The notes: generated by a model not told the origin, from the letters alone. Numbered from the stretch's first letter, positions 1-8,925 are shown. The stretch is DNA of 64,000 bases from Gilliamella sp. ESL0443 (GCF_019469165.1 NZ_CP048263.1:1488001-1552000); one strand, 5' to 3'. A program made the numbers and translations.

Positions 1-49
1 TAATTAAACTCGCTGAAATCATCGCGCCACGTAAAATATCGGTCAGCAT
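1..49 (-). CDS. Partial unidentified gene, N-terminal end only
   Basis: On the minus strand an ATG at 49-47 opens a frame that stays open to the window edge (16 codons, MLTDILRGAMISASLI). The upstream bases are AT-rich and could hold a promoter shared divergently with the next gene. The fragment is too short to name, and it could be chance. The spacing to the divergent permease gene (about 140 bases) is what one expects between two divergent genes. Confidence 0.35.
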   Translation of the reverse strand, partial: MLTDILRGAMISASLI

Positions 50-192
50 TAAACCTAAAATCCTTAATCAACGAAAAGTAAGCATTATACAAAAACAATA
101 AAGAATTTTGTATCAAAACCAAGAATTATTACGCACTTATAAAAAACAGTTATAATTATCCTCCTGAATAAAAAAATAAAAAAGTACAAGAA

Positions 193-993
193 ATGGTTGT
201 CGAATTTATAATCTTCTTAATGATAGGCGCATTTGCGGGATTGCTAGCAGGTATATTTGGCGTGGGTGGTGGATCGTTAATTGTACCTGCATTAATTATA
301 GTACTTAATCACTTTAATCATGGTGGAGAATGGATAAACCACATCGCCGTCGCCTCATCGCTTGCCACAATTATTGGCACCAGCTTATCATCAAGTTGGG
401 TTCAGAATAAAAATCATAATATCCAATGGTCGATTCTAAAAAAGATGGTGTTAGGATGCATGATTGGCACGATGGGCGGATCGTATATGACACCTTATAT
501 TCCCGGTGTTTGGTTAAAATGGATTTTTATCGTTTTTCTTATCTACACCGGAAGTAAATTTATTCTCAAAAGCACCAATGTCGCCCAAAATCGAAACGCT
601 GTATCATTTCATGACACGATTTATATCATTATTGGTGGACTAATTGGCGTGTTTGCAGCCCTAGTTGGTGTCGGTGGGGGTGTATTGGTGGTTCCTTTCT
701 TAAAAAAATGCGGGGTAGATATACGTAAAGCGATTGGCACCTCTGCAGCATTTACCTTACCGGTAGCGCTTGGCGGAACGATTGGCTACATTATTGCAGG
801 ATGGAATATTGAAGAATTACCAGAATATAGTTTAGGCTTTGTCTATCTACCAGCAGTAATATCCATTATGATCACCAGTATCCCCATGGCAAAAATGGGT
901 GTTCAAATTGCACAACGATTATCGATAAATAAATTGATAAAATACTTTGGTATCTTTTTATTGCTAATAGCTATAAAGCTTATAATTTCGTGA
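193..993 (+). CDS. TauE/SafE-family sulfite/anion exporter-like permease
   Basis: This 266-residue inner-membrane protein has two homologous halves, each opening with a glycine-rich hairpin: GLLAGIFGVGGGSLIVPAL near residue 17 and GVFAALVGVGGGVLVVPF near residue 155. That internal repeat is the signature of the TauE/SafE (DUF81) family, whose members export sulfite, sulfoacetate or related organic anions. Eight or so hydrophobic segments are visible. A TATAAT at 151-156 could be its -10 element; the Shine-Dalgarno is weak. The gene stands alone, so its substrate cannot be deduced from context. A copy of the dispersed CCCCG-CCTCAAC repeat lies 11 bases after the stop. Confidence 0.9.
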   Translation: MVVEFIIFLMIGAFAGLLAGIFGVGGGSLIVPALIIVLNHFNHGGEWINHIAVASSLATIIGTSLSSSWVQNKNHNIQWSILKKMVLGCMIGTMGGSYMTPYIPGVWLKWIFIVFLIYTGSKFILKSTNVAQNRNAVSFHDTIYIIIGGLIGVFAALVGVGGGVLVVPFLKKCGVDIRKAIGTSAAFTLPVALGGTIGYIIAGWNIEELPEYSLGFVYLPAVISIMITSIPMAKMGVQIAQRLSINKLIKYFGIFLLLIAIKLIIS

Positions 994-1003
994 TTTGAAG
1001 CTT

Positions 1004-1030
1004 CAAAAACCCCGCTCCTCAACTTTTTTT
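1004..1030 (+). repeat. Dispersed repeat, copy 1 (after the TauE/SafE gene)
   Basis: This is one of at least four near-identical copies of a roughly 25-base element: a run of A, CCCCG, T or C, TCCTCAAC, then 5-8 T. The others are at 6409, 6518 and 15734, all in the same orientation. This copy differs by one base in the core (CCCCGCTCC instead of CCCCGTTCC). It starts 11 bases after a plus-strand stop codon and ends in seven T. Confidence 0.7.
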
Positions 1031-1042
1031 AAAAATAAGGCA

Positions 1043-1065
1043 AAAATAAACCCGCCTAAGCGGGT
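1043..1065 (-). terminator. Rho-independent terminator for the first adhesin-like gene
   Basis: ACCCGC (1050-1055) and GCGGGT (1060-1065) form a 6-bp GC-rich stem with a four-base loop. Read on the minus strand the stem is followed by TTATTTTT. It lies about 120 bases after the stop codon of the minus-strand gene ending at 1188, so it fits as that gene's terminator. Confidence 0.65.
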
Positions 1066-1187
1066 GATTCAAGCGTCGATAAGCCACAAAATCCTTTTTA
1101 TCGCGTTGGTTGTGACTTCAAGTCTGCTATCAATTAATAACCTTTTTTCTATTCCAATTCCCTTAAAAATTAGGATGTAAAAAATAG

Positions 1188-2699
1188 TTAAGGTACAACA
1201 CAAAGCATACCAGCTTTTGTATCATATAATCGCGCCACTTTTGCAAGACCTGTGCCTAAATGCACTACAATCGAATTGCTACCTAACTTATTACGAGTCA
1301 CATACCAATCGTTGTAGAAATTGGCTCCAGAGTATAGGTACACAGTGCCCCACTCTGACAAGAGCCCTGCACCAATTCGTCGCTGAAAATGATTACCTGA
1401 TGATGATGGGGTAGCACCTAAGCCATCAAAATTTGCATTAGTTAAATCCCTTACCGTCACAACTTTATAACCTCCTATTTTTTTACACAACGCACTTAAT
1501 TCATCCAGTTTATTAACCCCATCACCGTTATTAACAAACCACTTATTTAACACAAAACCATACTTAACAACTTCGTTACCTCGACTGTCACGACCAATTA
1601 ACTCGAAGGTCTGGGGTAGAGTCGGCTTAGCTATACGATTAGGATTCTTAGAATGCCATTGAGATGGCGGAATTACTGGACCGGTTAATGTAACGCGTAG
1701 AGTGGTATTGTTTAAATAGTACATATTCGCGGTTATACCCTCTCGTGAAACAGGCGCCCATGACAGCGGACCCACACCACCAATATCCAAATCAAAGTAC
1801 AAACCATGAGCACCCGTTGTAGGAAAATTTAAGTTATAAGATGATGGGGATGTTGACTGAATCCGAAAACCTTTATTACTGTCCCACAACCAATCTGGAC
1901 CATTGTACTCTCTTCTCTCATGAACAACATTTGGCTTAACAAAACAAATCGCTGGCGGTAAATTAGGTTTAACATAATATGTTACATTTCCAGCACCATA
2001 GAAACGGCTATTCGGAACACCATAACGTGAACTCAATGTACTGAATGTATTACTTAATACAATTCGGTAGGGCGCATTACAAATATCCAGTACAGTATAA
2101 CGTGAAACAGGTTGGTCGTTTTTATCAAAAATAGATAAATTTAAACTGCCTGTCGCAGAAATATCACCATCACCATCATCATCGCCCCAATAATTATATG
2201 GCCAACCGATAACGGTACTGAGCGCAACTGAATTGGTATTAGTTGGCACAAACATACTGATATCTGCAAAACTTTGCCCTACTATCGGTAGCACTATTGG
2301 AAAATTTGATGAGCTATTCGTTGACGGGGTATATCTCATTCCATTTGATAAAGTTATCCCTAGCAAACCGTCGGTATTAGTTGCACGTGTGCGACCGCCA
2401 TCAAATGTTAAATACGGAACATTACCATTAACAACATTTGATGTTTTAGATGTTAATGCATGGCCAGGAAAAGGATGAAAAGTAACCACTATTAACACTA
2501 AGAAGATTTGCCGGGATAATTTGGAACCACGAAAGAAGCATTGAAAAGCACTTCGCAATGAACAACGAAGCGTTCTTAAATTTTCGTGGATGAATAAACT
2601 GAAATTGAAAAATAAGCGTTGAATGCTTAAATTAAATGAATTTAAATGATAAATTGACCTGTTTTGTCCATGTTTGAAATTATAATGCATAACTGCCAT
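1188..2699 (-). CDS. Secreted adhesin-like protein, paralog 1 of 3 (DUF823/invasin C-terminal type)
   Basis: This is a 503-residue protein with an unusually long leader (about 80 residues) ending in a hydrophobic stretch and GHA-LTS, a plausible signal peptidase site. The mature part carries an acidic DDDGDGD segment near residue 173. A C-terminal region (WFVNNG, YKVVTVRDLTNA, LLSEWG, YSGANFYNDWY) resembles the adhesion (DUF823-type) end of enterobacterial invasin-like proteins. Two ATGs sit at the start (2699 and 2690); AAGGA is better spaced for the second. It is the last of three tandem paralogs and ends in the terminator near 1050. The adhesin role is inferred from domain resemblance; I see no membrane anchor. 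Confidence 0.65.
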   Translation of the reverse strand: MAVMHYNFKHGQNRSIYHLNSFNLSIQRLFFNFSLFIHENLRTLRCSLRSAFQCFFRGSKLSRQIFLVLIVVTFHPFPGHALTSKTSNVVNGNVPYLTFDGGRTRATNTDGLLGITLSNGMRYTPSTNSSSNFPIVLPIVGQSFADISMFVPTNTNSVALSTVIGWPYNYWGDDDGDGDISATGSLNLSIFDKNDQPVSRYTVLDICNAPYRIVLSNTFSTLSSRYGVPNSRFYGAGNVTYYVKPNLPPAICFVKPNVVHERREYNGPDWLWDSNKGFRIQSTSPSSYNLNFPTTGAHGLYFDLDIGGVGPLSWAPVSREGITANMYYLNNTTLRVTLTGPVIPPSQWHSKNPNRIAKPTLPQTFELIGRDSRGNEVVKYGFVLNKWFVNNGDGVNKLDELSALCKKIGGYKVVTVRDLTNANFDGLGATPSSSGNHFQRRIGAGLLSEWGTVYLYSGANFYNDWYVTRNKLGSNSIVVHLGTGLAKVARLYDTKAGMLCVVP

Positions 2700-2961
2700 C
2701 CTTGCTGATTAATATTTTGATTTATATATCGTTTTACTCTTAACTGTTAAGTTTTATTCGTTTATCTAAAACAACTTAAAATGAGTTGGTACTGTAAAAA
2801 TACGGCTCATTAAAAATAAATCAGCCTCTATTTATGCACTCCACAACATCACTTTTTTGACATATTTTTCACTCTTTGAGTTAACTATCCTTTTAACGAG
2901 TTAATACTATTTTTACTATCTCTAACACCCGCTCACTAAATCAAAAGCGAAGGTTTAAGAA

Positions 2962-4479
2962 CTAATCTGAAATGCAAAGACCTTTAATTTCATTTCCATC
3001 ACGAGCAGGAAGAAGGGTTAAACTTCCTTGAGCCGCGTACACGGAAACATTGGCACTATCATAAACGTCACTAGTCCAATAAAAATTATTGCTGAAATTA
3101 GCTCCAGTGTAGTAGCTCATCATCCCCCACTCGCTAAAGAATCCTGCAGCAACTCGTCGCTGATAATAATCTCCTGATGATGGAGGTGAAGCACTAGCCA
3201 CTATCACATCTGAACGAACAGCATTAGTTAAATCTCTGACAAGGGGAATTCGATAACCGAGACTATTACACCAAGAGACTGTATTAGAATAAGAGTAATT
3301 ATCAGTGCCACGGTTGACAAACCACTTCCTTAATGTAAATTCATATTTGGCAACTTCGTTACCTCGACTGTCACGAGCTACTAACTTAAATTCTTGCGGC
3401 AAAACAGGTTTAGCAATACGCCCAGGGTTATCAGAATTCCATTGAGATGATGTTGCAACTGGACCTGTTAATCTAACAACAGCTTCATCAATTGATAAAC
3501 CGCTTATAGTAGCCGTAATACCACTATGCGAAACAGGTGCCCAAGACAATACTTCACTACTACCTTCAATATTTAGTTTAAAGGACAAATTATTAGCGCC
3601 AGTTGTAGGAAAATTTATAGCATTGACTCTAGCTGTTCGAGTAAAAAAACCTTTTTTAGGATCCCATAAAGAAGCAGGACCAGCATATTTATTTGTACCA
3701 TTTCTCAAGTTAGGAGTAACTAAACAAATCTCTGGCGTTCTCTTAGGAGTTATATAATATGTCACATTACTAGCATTAAAATTACGACTGCGAGGAACAC
3801 CATAATTTGTAGCCAATGTACCGTCTGTATTGCTTAGTTCAACCTTATAAGGTGCGTTACATATCGTTAATATAGTTTTACGAGATATAGGATTATTGTT
3901 TTTATCAAAAATAGATAAACTTATATTACCGGCTGCTGTAATATCATCATCACCATCATCATCACCCCAATAATTATAAGGGGGTTTGATCAGCGTACTT
4001 AAAGTGATTGAATAAGTATTAGTTGGTACAAACATACTAATATCGGCAAAACTTTGACCCACAACTGGTAGCTCAATTGGCGTTGTTGATGAATTATTAA
4101 TTGAAGGTGTGTATTTAACTCCATTAGACAAAGATATCCCGAGCAAACCATCAGCGTTTACAATACGTGTACGCCCAGCATCTAAGGTTAAAAATGGAGA
4201 GTTACCATAGATAACATTCGATGTTGTAGATGTTAACGCATGGCCAGGAAAAGGATGAAAAGTAACCACCATTAACACTAAAAAGATTTGCCGGGATAAT
4301 TTGGAACCACGAAAGAAGCATTGAAAAGCACTTCGCAATGAGCGGCAAAACGTTCTTAAATTTTCGTGGATGAATAAACTGAAATGGAAAAATAAGCGTT
4401 GAATGCTTAAATTAAATGAATTTAAATGATAAATTGGCCTGTTTTGTCCATGTTTGAAATTATAATGCATAGTTGGCAT
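2962..4479 (-). CDS. Secreted adhesin-like protein, paralog 2 of 3 (DUF823/invasin C-terminal type)
   Basis: At 505 residues it has the same architecture as its neighbours: a long leader ending PFPGHA-LTS, the segment PTIGQSFADISMF-like in paralog 1 and here VVGQSFADISMFVPTNT, the acidic NYWGDDDGDDDI motif, and the C-terminal RIPLVRDLTNA ... FFSEWGMMSYYTGANFSNNFYWTSD region typical of invasin-type adhesion domains. The leader and upstream DNA (4248-4500) are about 95% identical to those of paralog 1 by my alignment, while the mature proteins are much more divergent. A gap of 262 bases without genes separates it from paralog 1 and may hold that gene's promoter. Confidence 0.65.
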   Translation of the reverse strand: MPTMHYNFKHGQNRPIYHLNSFNLSIQRLFFHFSLFIHENLRTFCRSLRSAFQCFFRGSKLSRQIFLVLMVVTFHPFPGHALTSTTSNVIYGNSPFLTLDAGRTRIVNADGLLGISLSNGVKYTPSINNSSTTPIELPVVGQSFADISMFVPTNTYSITLSTLIKPPYNYWGDDDGDDDITAAGNISLSIFDKNNNPISRKTILTICNAPYKVELSNTDGTLATNYGVPRSRNFNASNVTYYITPKRTPEICLVTPNLRNGTNKYAGPASLWDPKKGFFTRTARVNAINFPTTGANNLSFKLNIEGSSEVLSWAPVSHSGITATISGLSIDEAVVRLTGPVATSSQWNSDNPGRIAKPVLPQEFKLVARDSRGNEVAKYEFTLRKWFVNRGTDNYSYSNTVSWCNSLGYRIPLVRDLTNAVRSDVIVASASPPSSGDYYQRRVAAGFFSEWGMMSYYTGANFSNNFYWTSDVYDSANVSVYAAQGSLTLLPARDGNEIKGLCISD

Positions 4480-4535
4480 CCTTGCTGATTAATATTCTGA
4501 TTTATATATTTTTCTATGCTTACTCATTAACGTAA

Positions 4536-5873
4536 CTAAGGTGAAACACAAATACCTGTGCCTCCAGCATTCGAATTAACAACCATGCCATCGACAGCGC
4601 TCACAACAAAAAATACAGATTGTTTACTACTATCATAGAGGTCACTAGTCCCGTACCAATGATTGATGAAATTAGCTCTGGCGTAAGTGGTCGTATCGCC
4701 CCATTCCGTAAACAGCCCGGCACCAATTCGACGCTGATAATGATTATTCAGAGACGGAGGCGTCGCACCAACTACCCCTTGACACAAATTGGGAGAAGAA
4801 TCCGCACCCTGACAAGATGCATTTGTTAAATCTTCAACCTTAGGCATCCGATAACCAAGGCTATTACACCAAGATAATGTATTTGAATAATCGTAATAGC
4901 TGGTACCTCGATTGACGAACCACTGTTTTAACTCAAATCCATACTTAACGACTTCATTACCTTGACTGTCTCGTCCAATTAACTCGAAAATCTGAGGTAA
5001 ACTAGGTATAGCAATACTACCAGGAGAGTTAGATGCCCATTGGGATGAACTGGCAACAGGACCGGTTAAGGTAACGCGCACGCTTGTACGTTTGGAATTG
5101 GTCATCGTCGCGGTAATACCACCATGCGAAACCGGTTCCCAGGACAATGCCTCATTAATACCACGAATATTTAAATCAAAGTACAGATTATTAGCACCTG
5201 TTGTAGGGAAATTTAAACCATAAGATGACGACTCAAAAGACTGAGGGAGGAAACCTTTATTAGGGTTCCATATCGAAGCTGGACCGGCATATTCATCAAA
5301 ACCATCATCCAATTCAGGTTTTGCAAAGCAGACCACCGGTACCGCCTTAGGGCTTACATAATAAGTGACTTTACTTTCACTAAAAGTACGACTTTGAGGA
5401 ACGCCATAGCGTGTGGTTAATGTGCCTTTTGTACTGCTTAATTTAACCTGATAAGGCGCATTACAAATCGTTAACACCGTGTCACGTGATACAGCTTGTT
5501 TGTTTCTATCCACGATAGATAAATGTAGACTACCCGTAGCTGTAATATCATCATCACCATCATCATCACCCCAATAATTATAAGGGGATTCAATGAGCTT
5601 ACTCAATGTGATTGAATCAGTATTAGGTGGCACTAACATATTAATATCAGCAAAACTCTGACCTACATCAGGTAACTCTATTGGCGTTTTGGATGAAGTA
5701 TTCGTTGATGGTGTATATTGCGTTCCATCTGATAAGGATATCCCTAGTAAATCGTCAGTGTTAACTACGCGTGTACGACCTCCATCGAAGGTTAAATACG
5801 GCGCACTGCCATGAATAATATTAGTTGTTTTAGAGGTTAATGCATGACTTGAAAAAGGGATCAAAAAAAACAC
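4536..5873 (-). CDS. Secreted adhesin-like protein, paralog 3 of 3, probably phase-off
   Basis: The intact frame encodes the same mature protein type as its two neighbours: SSHA-LTSKTTNI signal cleavage region, acidic DDDGDDD segment, and C-terminal YRMPKVEDLTNA ... GLFTEWGDTT ... WYGTSD adhesion region with an extra Cys pair. Starting at the GTG at 5873 leaves only 12 residues of signal peptide. The same frame stays open upstream to 6078 and encodes a recognisable version of the paralogs' leader (LNSLKLSTQSSFF matching LNSFNLSIQRLFF). The homologous start codon ATG at 6088-6086, with AGGA nine bases upstream, is in another frame because of a 7-bp tandem repeat at 6050-6073 and stops after 19 codons. 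Either four copies or one copy of the unit would restore the frame. Confidence 0.65.
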   Translation of the reverse strand: MFFLIPFSSHALTSKTTNIIHGSAPYLTFDGGRTRVVNTDDLLGISLSDGTQYTPSTNTSSKTPIELPDVGQSFADINMLVPPNTDSITLSKLIESPYNYWGDDDGDDDITATGSLHLSIVDRNKQAVSRDTVLTICNAPYQVKLSSTKGTLTTRYGVPQSRTFSESKVTYYVSPKAVPVVCFAKPELDDGFDEYAGPASIWNPNKGFLPQSFESSSYGLNFPTTGANNLYFDLNIRGINEALSWEPVSHGGITATMTNSKRTSVRVTLTGPVASSSQWASNSPGSIAIPSLPQIFELIGRDSQGNEVVKYGFELKQWFVNRGTSYYDYSNTLSWCNSLGYRMPKVEDLTNASCQGADSSPNLCQGVVGATPPSLNNHYQRRIGAGLFTEWGDTTTYARANFINHWYGTSDLYDSSKQSVFFVVSAVDGMVVNSNAGGTGICVSP

Positions 5874-6049
5874 CCCTAAAAAGATTGGCTGCGATAAATT
5901 AGATCGATAAAAGGATCGTTGAAATGATCCTAAAAAGGATCGCGCGAAAATTTTGGAAATTTCGCTGACTCTGGCGAAAAAATGAACTTTTGTAAAAAAA
6001 GAAGATTGAGTGCTTAACTTTAGCGAATTTAAATTAGAGGTTGGCCAAG

Positions 6050-6073
6050 TTGCCTGTTGCCTGTTGCCTGTTG
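6050..6073. repeat. Heptanucleotide tandem repeat (TTGCCTG x3 plus TTG) at the start of adhesin paralog 3
   Basis: Three perfect head-to-tail TTGCCTG units plus a partial fourth lie 13 bases inside the coding start (ATG at 6088-6086, minus strand). Because seven is not a multiple of three, each gain or loss of a unit changes the reading frame. With three units the start frame ends at a TAA at 6031-6029; with four it joins the long frame. The paralogs at 2699 and 4479 have no such repeat at the matching place. Confidence 0.85.
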
Positions 6074-6408
6074 AAAATTATAGAACATCTGCGACAATCC
6101 TGTCAAGTATATTTATGATTTATTTACTATTTTTCTAATTATTGTTTTAGCTATCCCGCTAAAATTATGTAAAAAGTATAGTGACTGAAAAAACCAGGTG
6201 CAATACTTTTTTTAATTTAGATCGTTAACTTTCGTAAAGATAATCATAAAAAAGCATGATTAAAAAATAACTAACCATTGTTTTAATTAAAAATATAGCA
6301 TTTACAAAACTTTAATAATTATAATTATTGATCCTGAAAAATTTTATCTTAGCATTTAGAATTAATGATGTTGATCATTAAATAGTTCTGAAGTGGAATT
6401 TAGAAGAT

Positions 6409-6435
6409 CAAAAACCCTGTTCCTCAACTTTTTTT
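6409..6435 (+). repeat. Dispersed repeat, copy 2
   Basis: Core reads ACCCTGTTCCTCAACTTTTT, one base different from copies 3 and 4. Unlike copies 1 and 4 it does not follow a plus-strand gene; the flanking genes are both on the minus strand. Confidence 0.7.
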
Positions 6436-6517
6436 ACGATAAAATACTTAAAAATAAACCCTGCCCAGTTATGGGATAAGCTGTTTATGTTGAACTGTAA
6501 AGCGAGATTTAGCCCCC

Positions 6518-6542
6518 CAAAAACCCCGTTCCTCAACTTTTT
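6518..6542 (+). repeat. Dispersed repeat, copy 3
   Basis: Core ACCCCGTTCCTCAACTTTTT is identical to the copy at 15734. It lies 82 bases after copy 2 and 24 bases before the mltB terminator hairpin. Confidence 0.7.
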
Positions 6543-6565
6543 AGATAGTTTATTAGGATTAATAA

Positions 6566-6589
6566 AAAAGGTCGCAACTGCGACCTTTT
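6566..6589 (-). terminator. Rho-independent terminator downstream of mltB
   Basis: AAAAGGTCGCA (6566-6576) pairs with TGCGACCTTTT (6579-6589) around a two-base AC gap, giving an 11-bp stem flanked by A and T runs. It lies 17 bases after the mltB stop codon and could work in both directions. Confidence 0.85.
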
Positions 6590-6605
6590 GCTTTTAAGGT
6601 TAATT

Positions 6606-7679
6606 TTATCTAGCTTGTTTAACGGCTAATCCCAATTGCCATACTGCCATTGCATAATGTGTGCTATGGTTGTAGCGGGTGATGACGTAGAAGTTAGGTA
6701 GTCCATACCAAAATTGGTAATTATCACCCATGTCTAAACGTAATAAGCTGACTTCTTTATGACCGTCGATTGAGCTTTTTGGTTTTAATCCTGCTTTAGC
6801 TAGATGTTCAATCGTATATTTGGTGCTAAAGCCTGTATCGAGTTCGATCGCTTGACCATCAGCAACCACTGCGACTTTTTTGTTTCGTTGCCAGCCGTGA
6901 GCTTTGAAATAGTTTGCTACACTGCCGATTGCATCAACCGGATCCCATAAGTCGGTATGACCGTCATGGTTGAAGTCGATAGCATGATTTCTAAAGGCTG
7001 ATGGCATAAATTGTCCGTAGCCCATTGCTCCTGCAAATGATCCATTTAAATCAAACGGATCAACACCTTCATCACGACACATAATTAAGAAGTCTTCAAG
7101 TTCCTTAGCAAAGTATTGTGATCGTCTTGGGTAATAAAATGCTAGGGTTGATAATGCGTCGATAATTTTGGTTTTGCCCATTACTCTTCCCCACCCGGTT
7201 TCAACGCCTATAATTCCGACGATAATTTCAGGTGGTACACCGTACTCTTTGTAAGCACGTTGTAGATCTTTGTCATATTTATTCCAAAATTCGACACCTT
7301 TAGGTAAGTTACCTGGGGTGATGAATTTATTTTTATAACGAATCCATGCGCCATTAGGTACGTTTGACGTTCCTGATTTTGGCGCTTGTTTGTCCATTAA
7401 ACCAATAACCCAATCAAGTTTGTTGGTTTGTTCTAAAACATTGCGAAGTTGTTGGCGATTAAAGCCATGTTTATTTACCATCATTGTGATGAATTTTTCT
7501 TTATCGACCGATAAAGGGGCACTATTGGCTTTTGGTTCTTCGTGTTGTTTTTCTAGATAAACGCCACCCTTTACATTCGAATGTCCTCGATGCTGCTGCA
7601 TTGGCGATTTTGATGATACCCCACTCGAACAAGCAGTGAGCCATAAAACCATCATGACACAAATAACGATACGTTGCAT
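6606..7679 (-). CDS. mltB: Membrane-bound lytic murein transglycosylase B
   Basis: MltB cleaves the glycan strands of peptidoglycan between N-acetylmuramic acid and N-acetylglucosamine with formation of 1,6-anhydro-muramic acid. The 357-residue protein begins with a lipoprotein signal ending LTAC, so Cys17 should be lipidated and anchor it in the outer membrane. The family motif IGVETGWG contains the catalytic Glu160, and GAMGYGQFMPSAFR plus DFNHDGHTDLWDP match the E. coli enzyme's substrate and calcium-binding regions. Length agrees with E. coli MltB (361). It is a single-gene unit ending in a strong hairpin. Confidence 0.95.
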   Translation of the reverse strand: MQRIVICVMMVLWLTACSSGVSSKSPMQQHRGHSNVKGGVYLEKQHEEPKANSAPLSVDKEKFITMMVNKHGFNRQQLRNVLEQTNKLDWVIGLMDKQAPKSGTSNVPNGAWIRYKNKFITPGNLPKGVEFWNKYDKDLQRAYKEYGVPPEIIVGIIGVETGWGRVMGKTKIIDALSTLAFYYPRRSQYFAKELEDFLIMCRDEGVDPFDLNGSFAGAMGYGQFMPSAFRNHAIDFNHDGHTDLWDPVDAIGSVANYFKAHGWQRNKKVAVVADGQAIELDTGFSTKYTIEHLAKAGLKPKSSIDGHKEVSLLRLDMGDNYQFWYGLPNFYVITRYNHSTHYAMAVWQLGLAVKQAR

Positions 7680-7733
7680 AAATCATCCATATTCATTTAG
7701 TTAAAAAACGGCGACATATTAAATTATTTATTG

Positions 7734-8735
7734 TTATTTAACAATATTTTGACACTCTTTTCCTGCTGCTATTTGCGCTATATTATTTAAGGTTGTGTCA
7801 GAGATATTTAATAGTGCTTCTTGGGTTAAAAACGCTTGATGACCAGTAAAAATCACGTTATGGCAGGCTGATAATCGACGGAATACGTCATCTAATATGA
7901 CATCATTAGATTTATCTTCGAAAAATAGGTCTCGTTCGTTTTCATAAACATCCATACCTAGTGCACCGATTTTGGTCTGTTTTAACGCTTCGATTGCAGC
8001 GGTTGCATCCAATAAACCACCTCGGCTTGTGTTGATAATCATCACACCATTTTTCATTTTGTTGAATGACTCTTTATTTAGTAGATGATAATTTTCAGGA
8101 GACATTGGGCAATGTAAGGTGATAACATCTGATTTGGCATAAAGTTCGTCTAATTGAACATATTGTGCACCTAATTCAACAGCAATATCATTTGGATAAG
8201 GATCATAAGCAAGGATATTCATGCCAAATCCTTTTAAGATGCGGATCACTGCTTGGCCAATTTTACCCGTTCCAATCACACCTGCTGTACGATTATGCAT
8301 GTTAAAACCAGTTAAGCCGTCTAACGAGAAGTTAGCGTCGCGAGTACGTTGGTAAGCTTTGTGGGTTCTGCGGTTTAGTGTCATCATCAATGCAACAGCA
8401 TGTTCAGCCACCGCTTCAGGAGAATAAGCTGGCACACGAACAACGGTGATCCCTAATTTTTTTGCTTCATCGAGATCAACATTATCAAAACCCGCACAGC
8501 GTAATGCTAAGATTTTAATACCATAATGGGCTAATTTTTGTAGAACTAATTTATCAACTTCGTCGTTAACAAATACACAAACAGCATCATAACCTTGTGC
8601 GGTGACAACCGTTTTATGGCTTAATTTATGCTCATAATATTCGATATCAAAACCAAAGTGTTTGTTGGCGATTTCGAGATGTTCTTTGTCGTAATGCTTA
8701 CTGCTAAAAACAGCGACTTTGACTGTTTCTTTCAT
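7734..8735 (-). CDS. ldhA: Fermentative D-lactate dehydrogenase
   Basis: It reduces pyruvate to D-lactate with NADH, regenerating NAD during fermentation. The 333-residue sequence is colinear with E. coli LdhA: LRCAGFDNVDLDEAKKLGI, RVPAYSPEAVAEHAVALMMTLNRR, the nucleotide-binding GVIGTGKIGQAV, NTSRGGLLDA, MDVYENERDLFFEDKSND and the C-terminal catalytic His in CHNVIFTGHQAFLT. A GGGGGA Shine-Dalgarno stands in front of the ATG. The gene is transcribed towards mltB but is separated by 54 bases and is probably independent. A D-LDH points to a fermenting lifestyle, in line with aspD-aspT further right. Confidence 0.95.
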   Translation of the reverse strand: MKETVKVAVFSSKHYDKEHLEIANKHFGFDIEYYEHKLSHKTVVTAQGYDAVCVFVNDEVDKLVLQKLAHYGIKILALRCAGFDNVDLDEAKKLGITVVRVPAYSPEAVAEHAVALMMTLNRRTHKAYQRTRDANFSLDGLTGFNMHNRTAGVIGTGKIGQAVIRILKGFGMNILAYDPYPNDIAVELGAQYVQLDELYAKSDVITLHCPMSPENYHLLNKESFNKMKNGVMIINTSRGGLLDATAAIEALKQTKIGALGMDVYENERDLFFEDKSNDVILDDVFRRLSACHNVIFTGHQAFLTQEALLNISDTTLNNIAQIAAGKECQNIVK

Positions 8736-8925
8736 ACTGCAATCCCCCTTATAGGCGTTTAATTAATGCATCTTTTAAGTTTTAGTGATGATTGAAACGC
8801 ATTGTTTACTTGATATTTTTTTGGCGAATGTTGATTAAATGCTTACTTTTGAAAGTTGAGTTAAAAATTAACCTGTATAGTAAAACGCTTTATGTTAGCT
8901 TTAGCAATTATTTTTTTTATTAATA

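Larger units (their letters stand above)
6089..6605. other. Non-coding interval between the adhesin cluster and mltB
   Basis: About 500 AT-rich bases without a credible gene. The left end should contain the promoter of adhesin paralog 3. The right part holds two copies of the dispersed CCCCG-CCTCAAC repeat (6409, 6518) and the mltB terminator hairpin (6566-6589). Confidence 0.6.

Noticed and set aside
995-1180. 61-codon plus-strand frame after the TauE/SafE gene
   Set aside because: It begins at the preceding stop, runs through the dispersed repeat and the terminator hairpin of the opposite gene, and has no Shine-Dalgarno or recognisable sequence.
2233-2478. 81-codon frame opposite adhesin paralog 1
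   Set aside because: It lies wholly inside the coding region of the paralog on the other strand and shows only the complement of its codons.
3951-3975. ATC/ATG-rich triplet repeat in the adhesin paralogs (also near 2170 and 5555)
   Set aside because: It encodes the conserved acidic DDDGDDD segment in frame; as a trinucleotide tract it cannot cause frameshifts and is explained by the protein sequence.
1004-6542. CRISPR-like array from the dispersed repeats
   Set aside because: Copies are kilobases apart (or 82 bases for one pair), there is no regular spacer pattern, and no cas genes are present.
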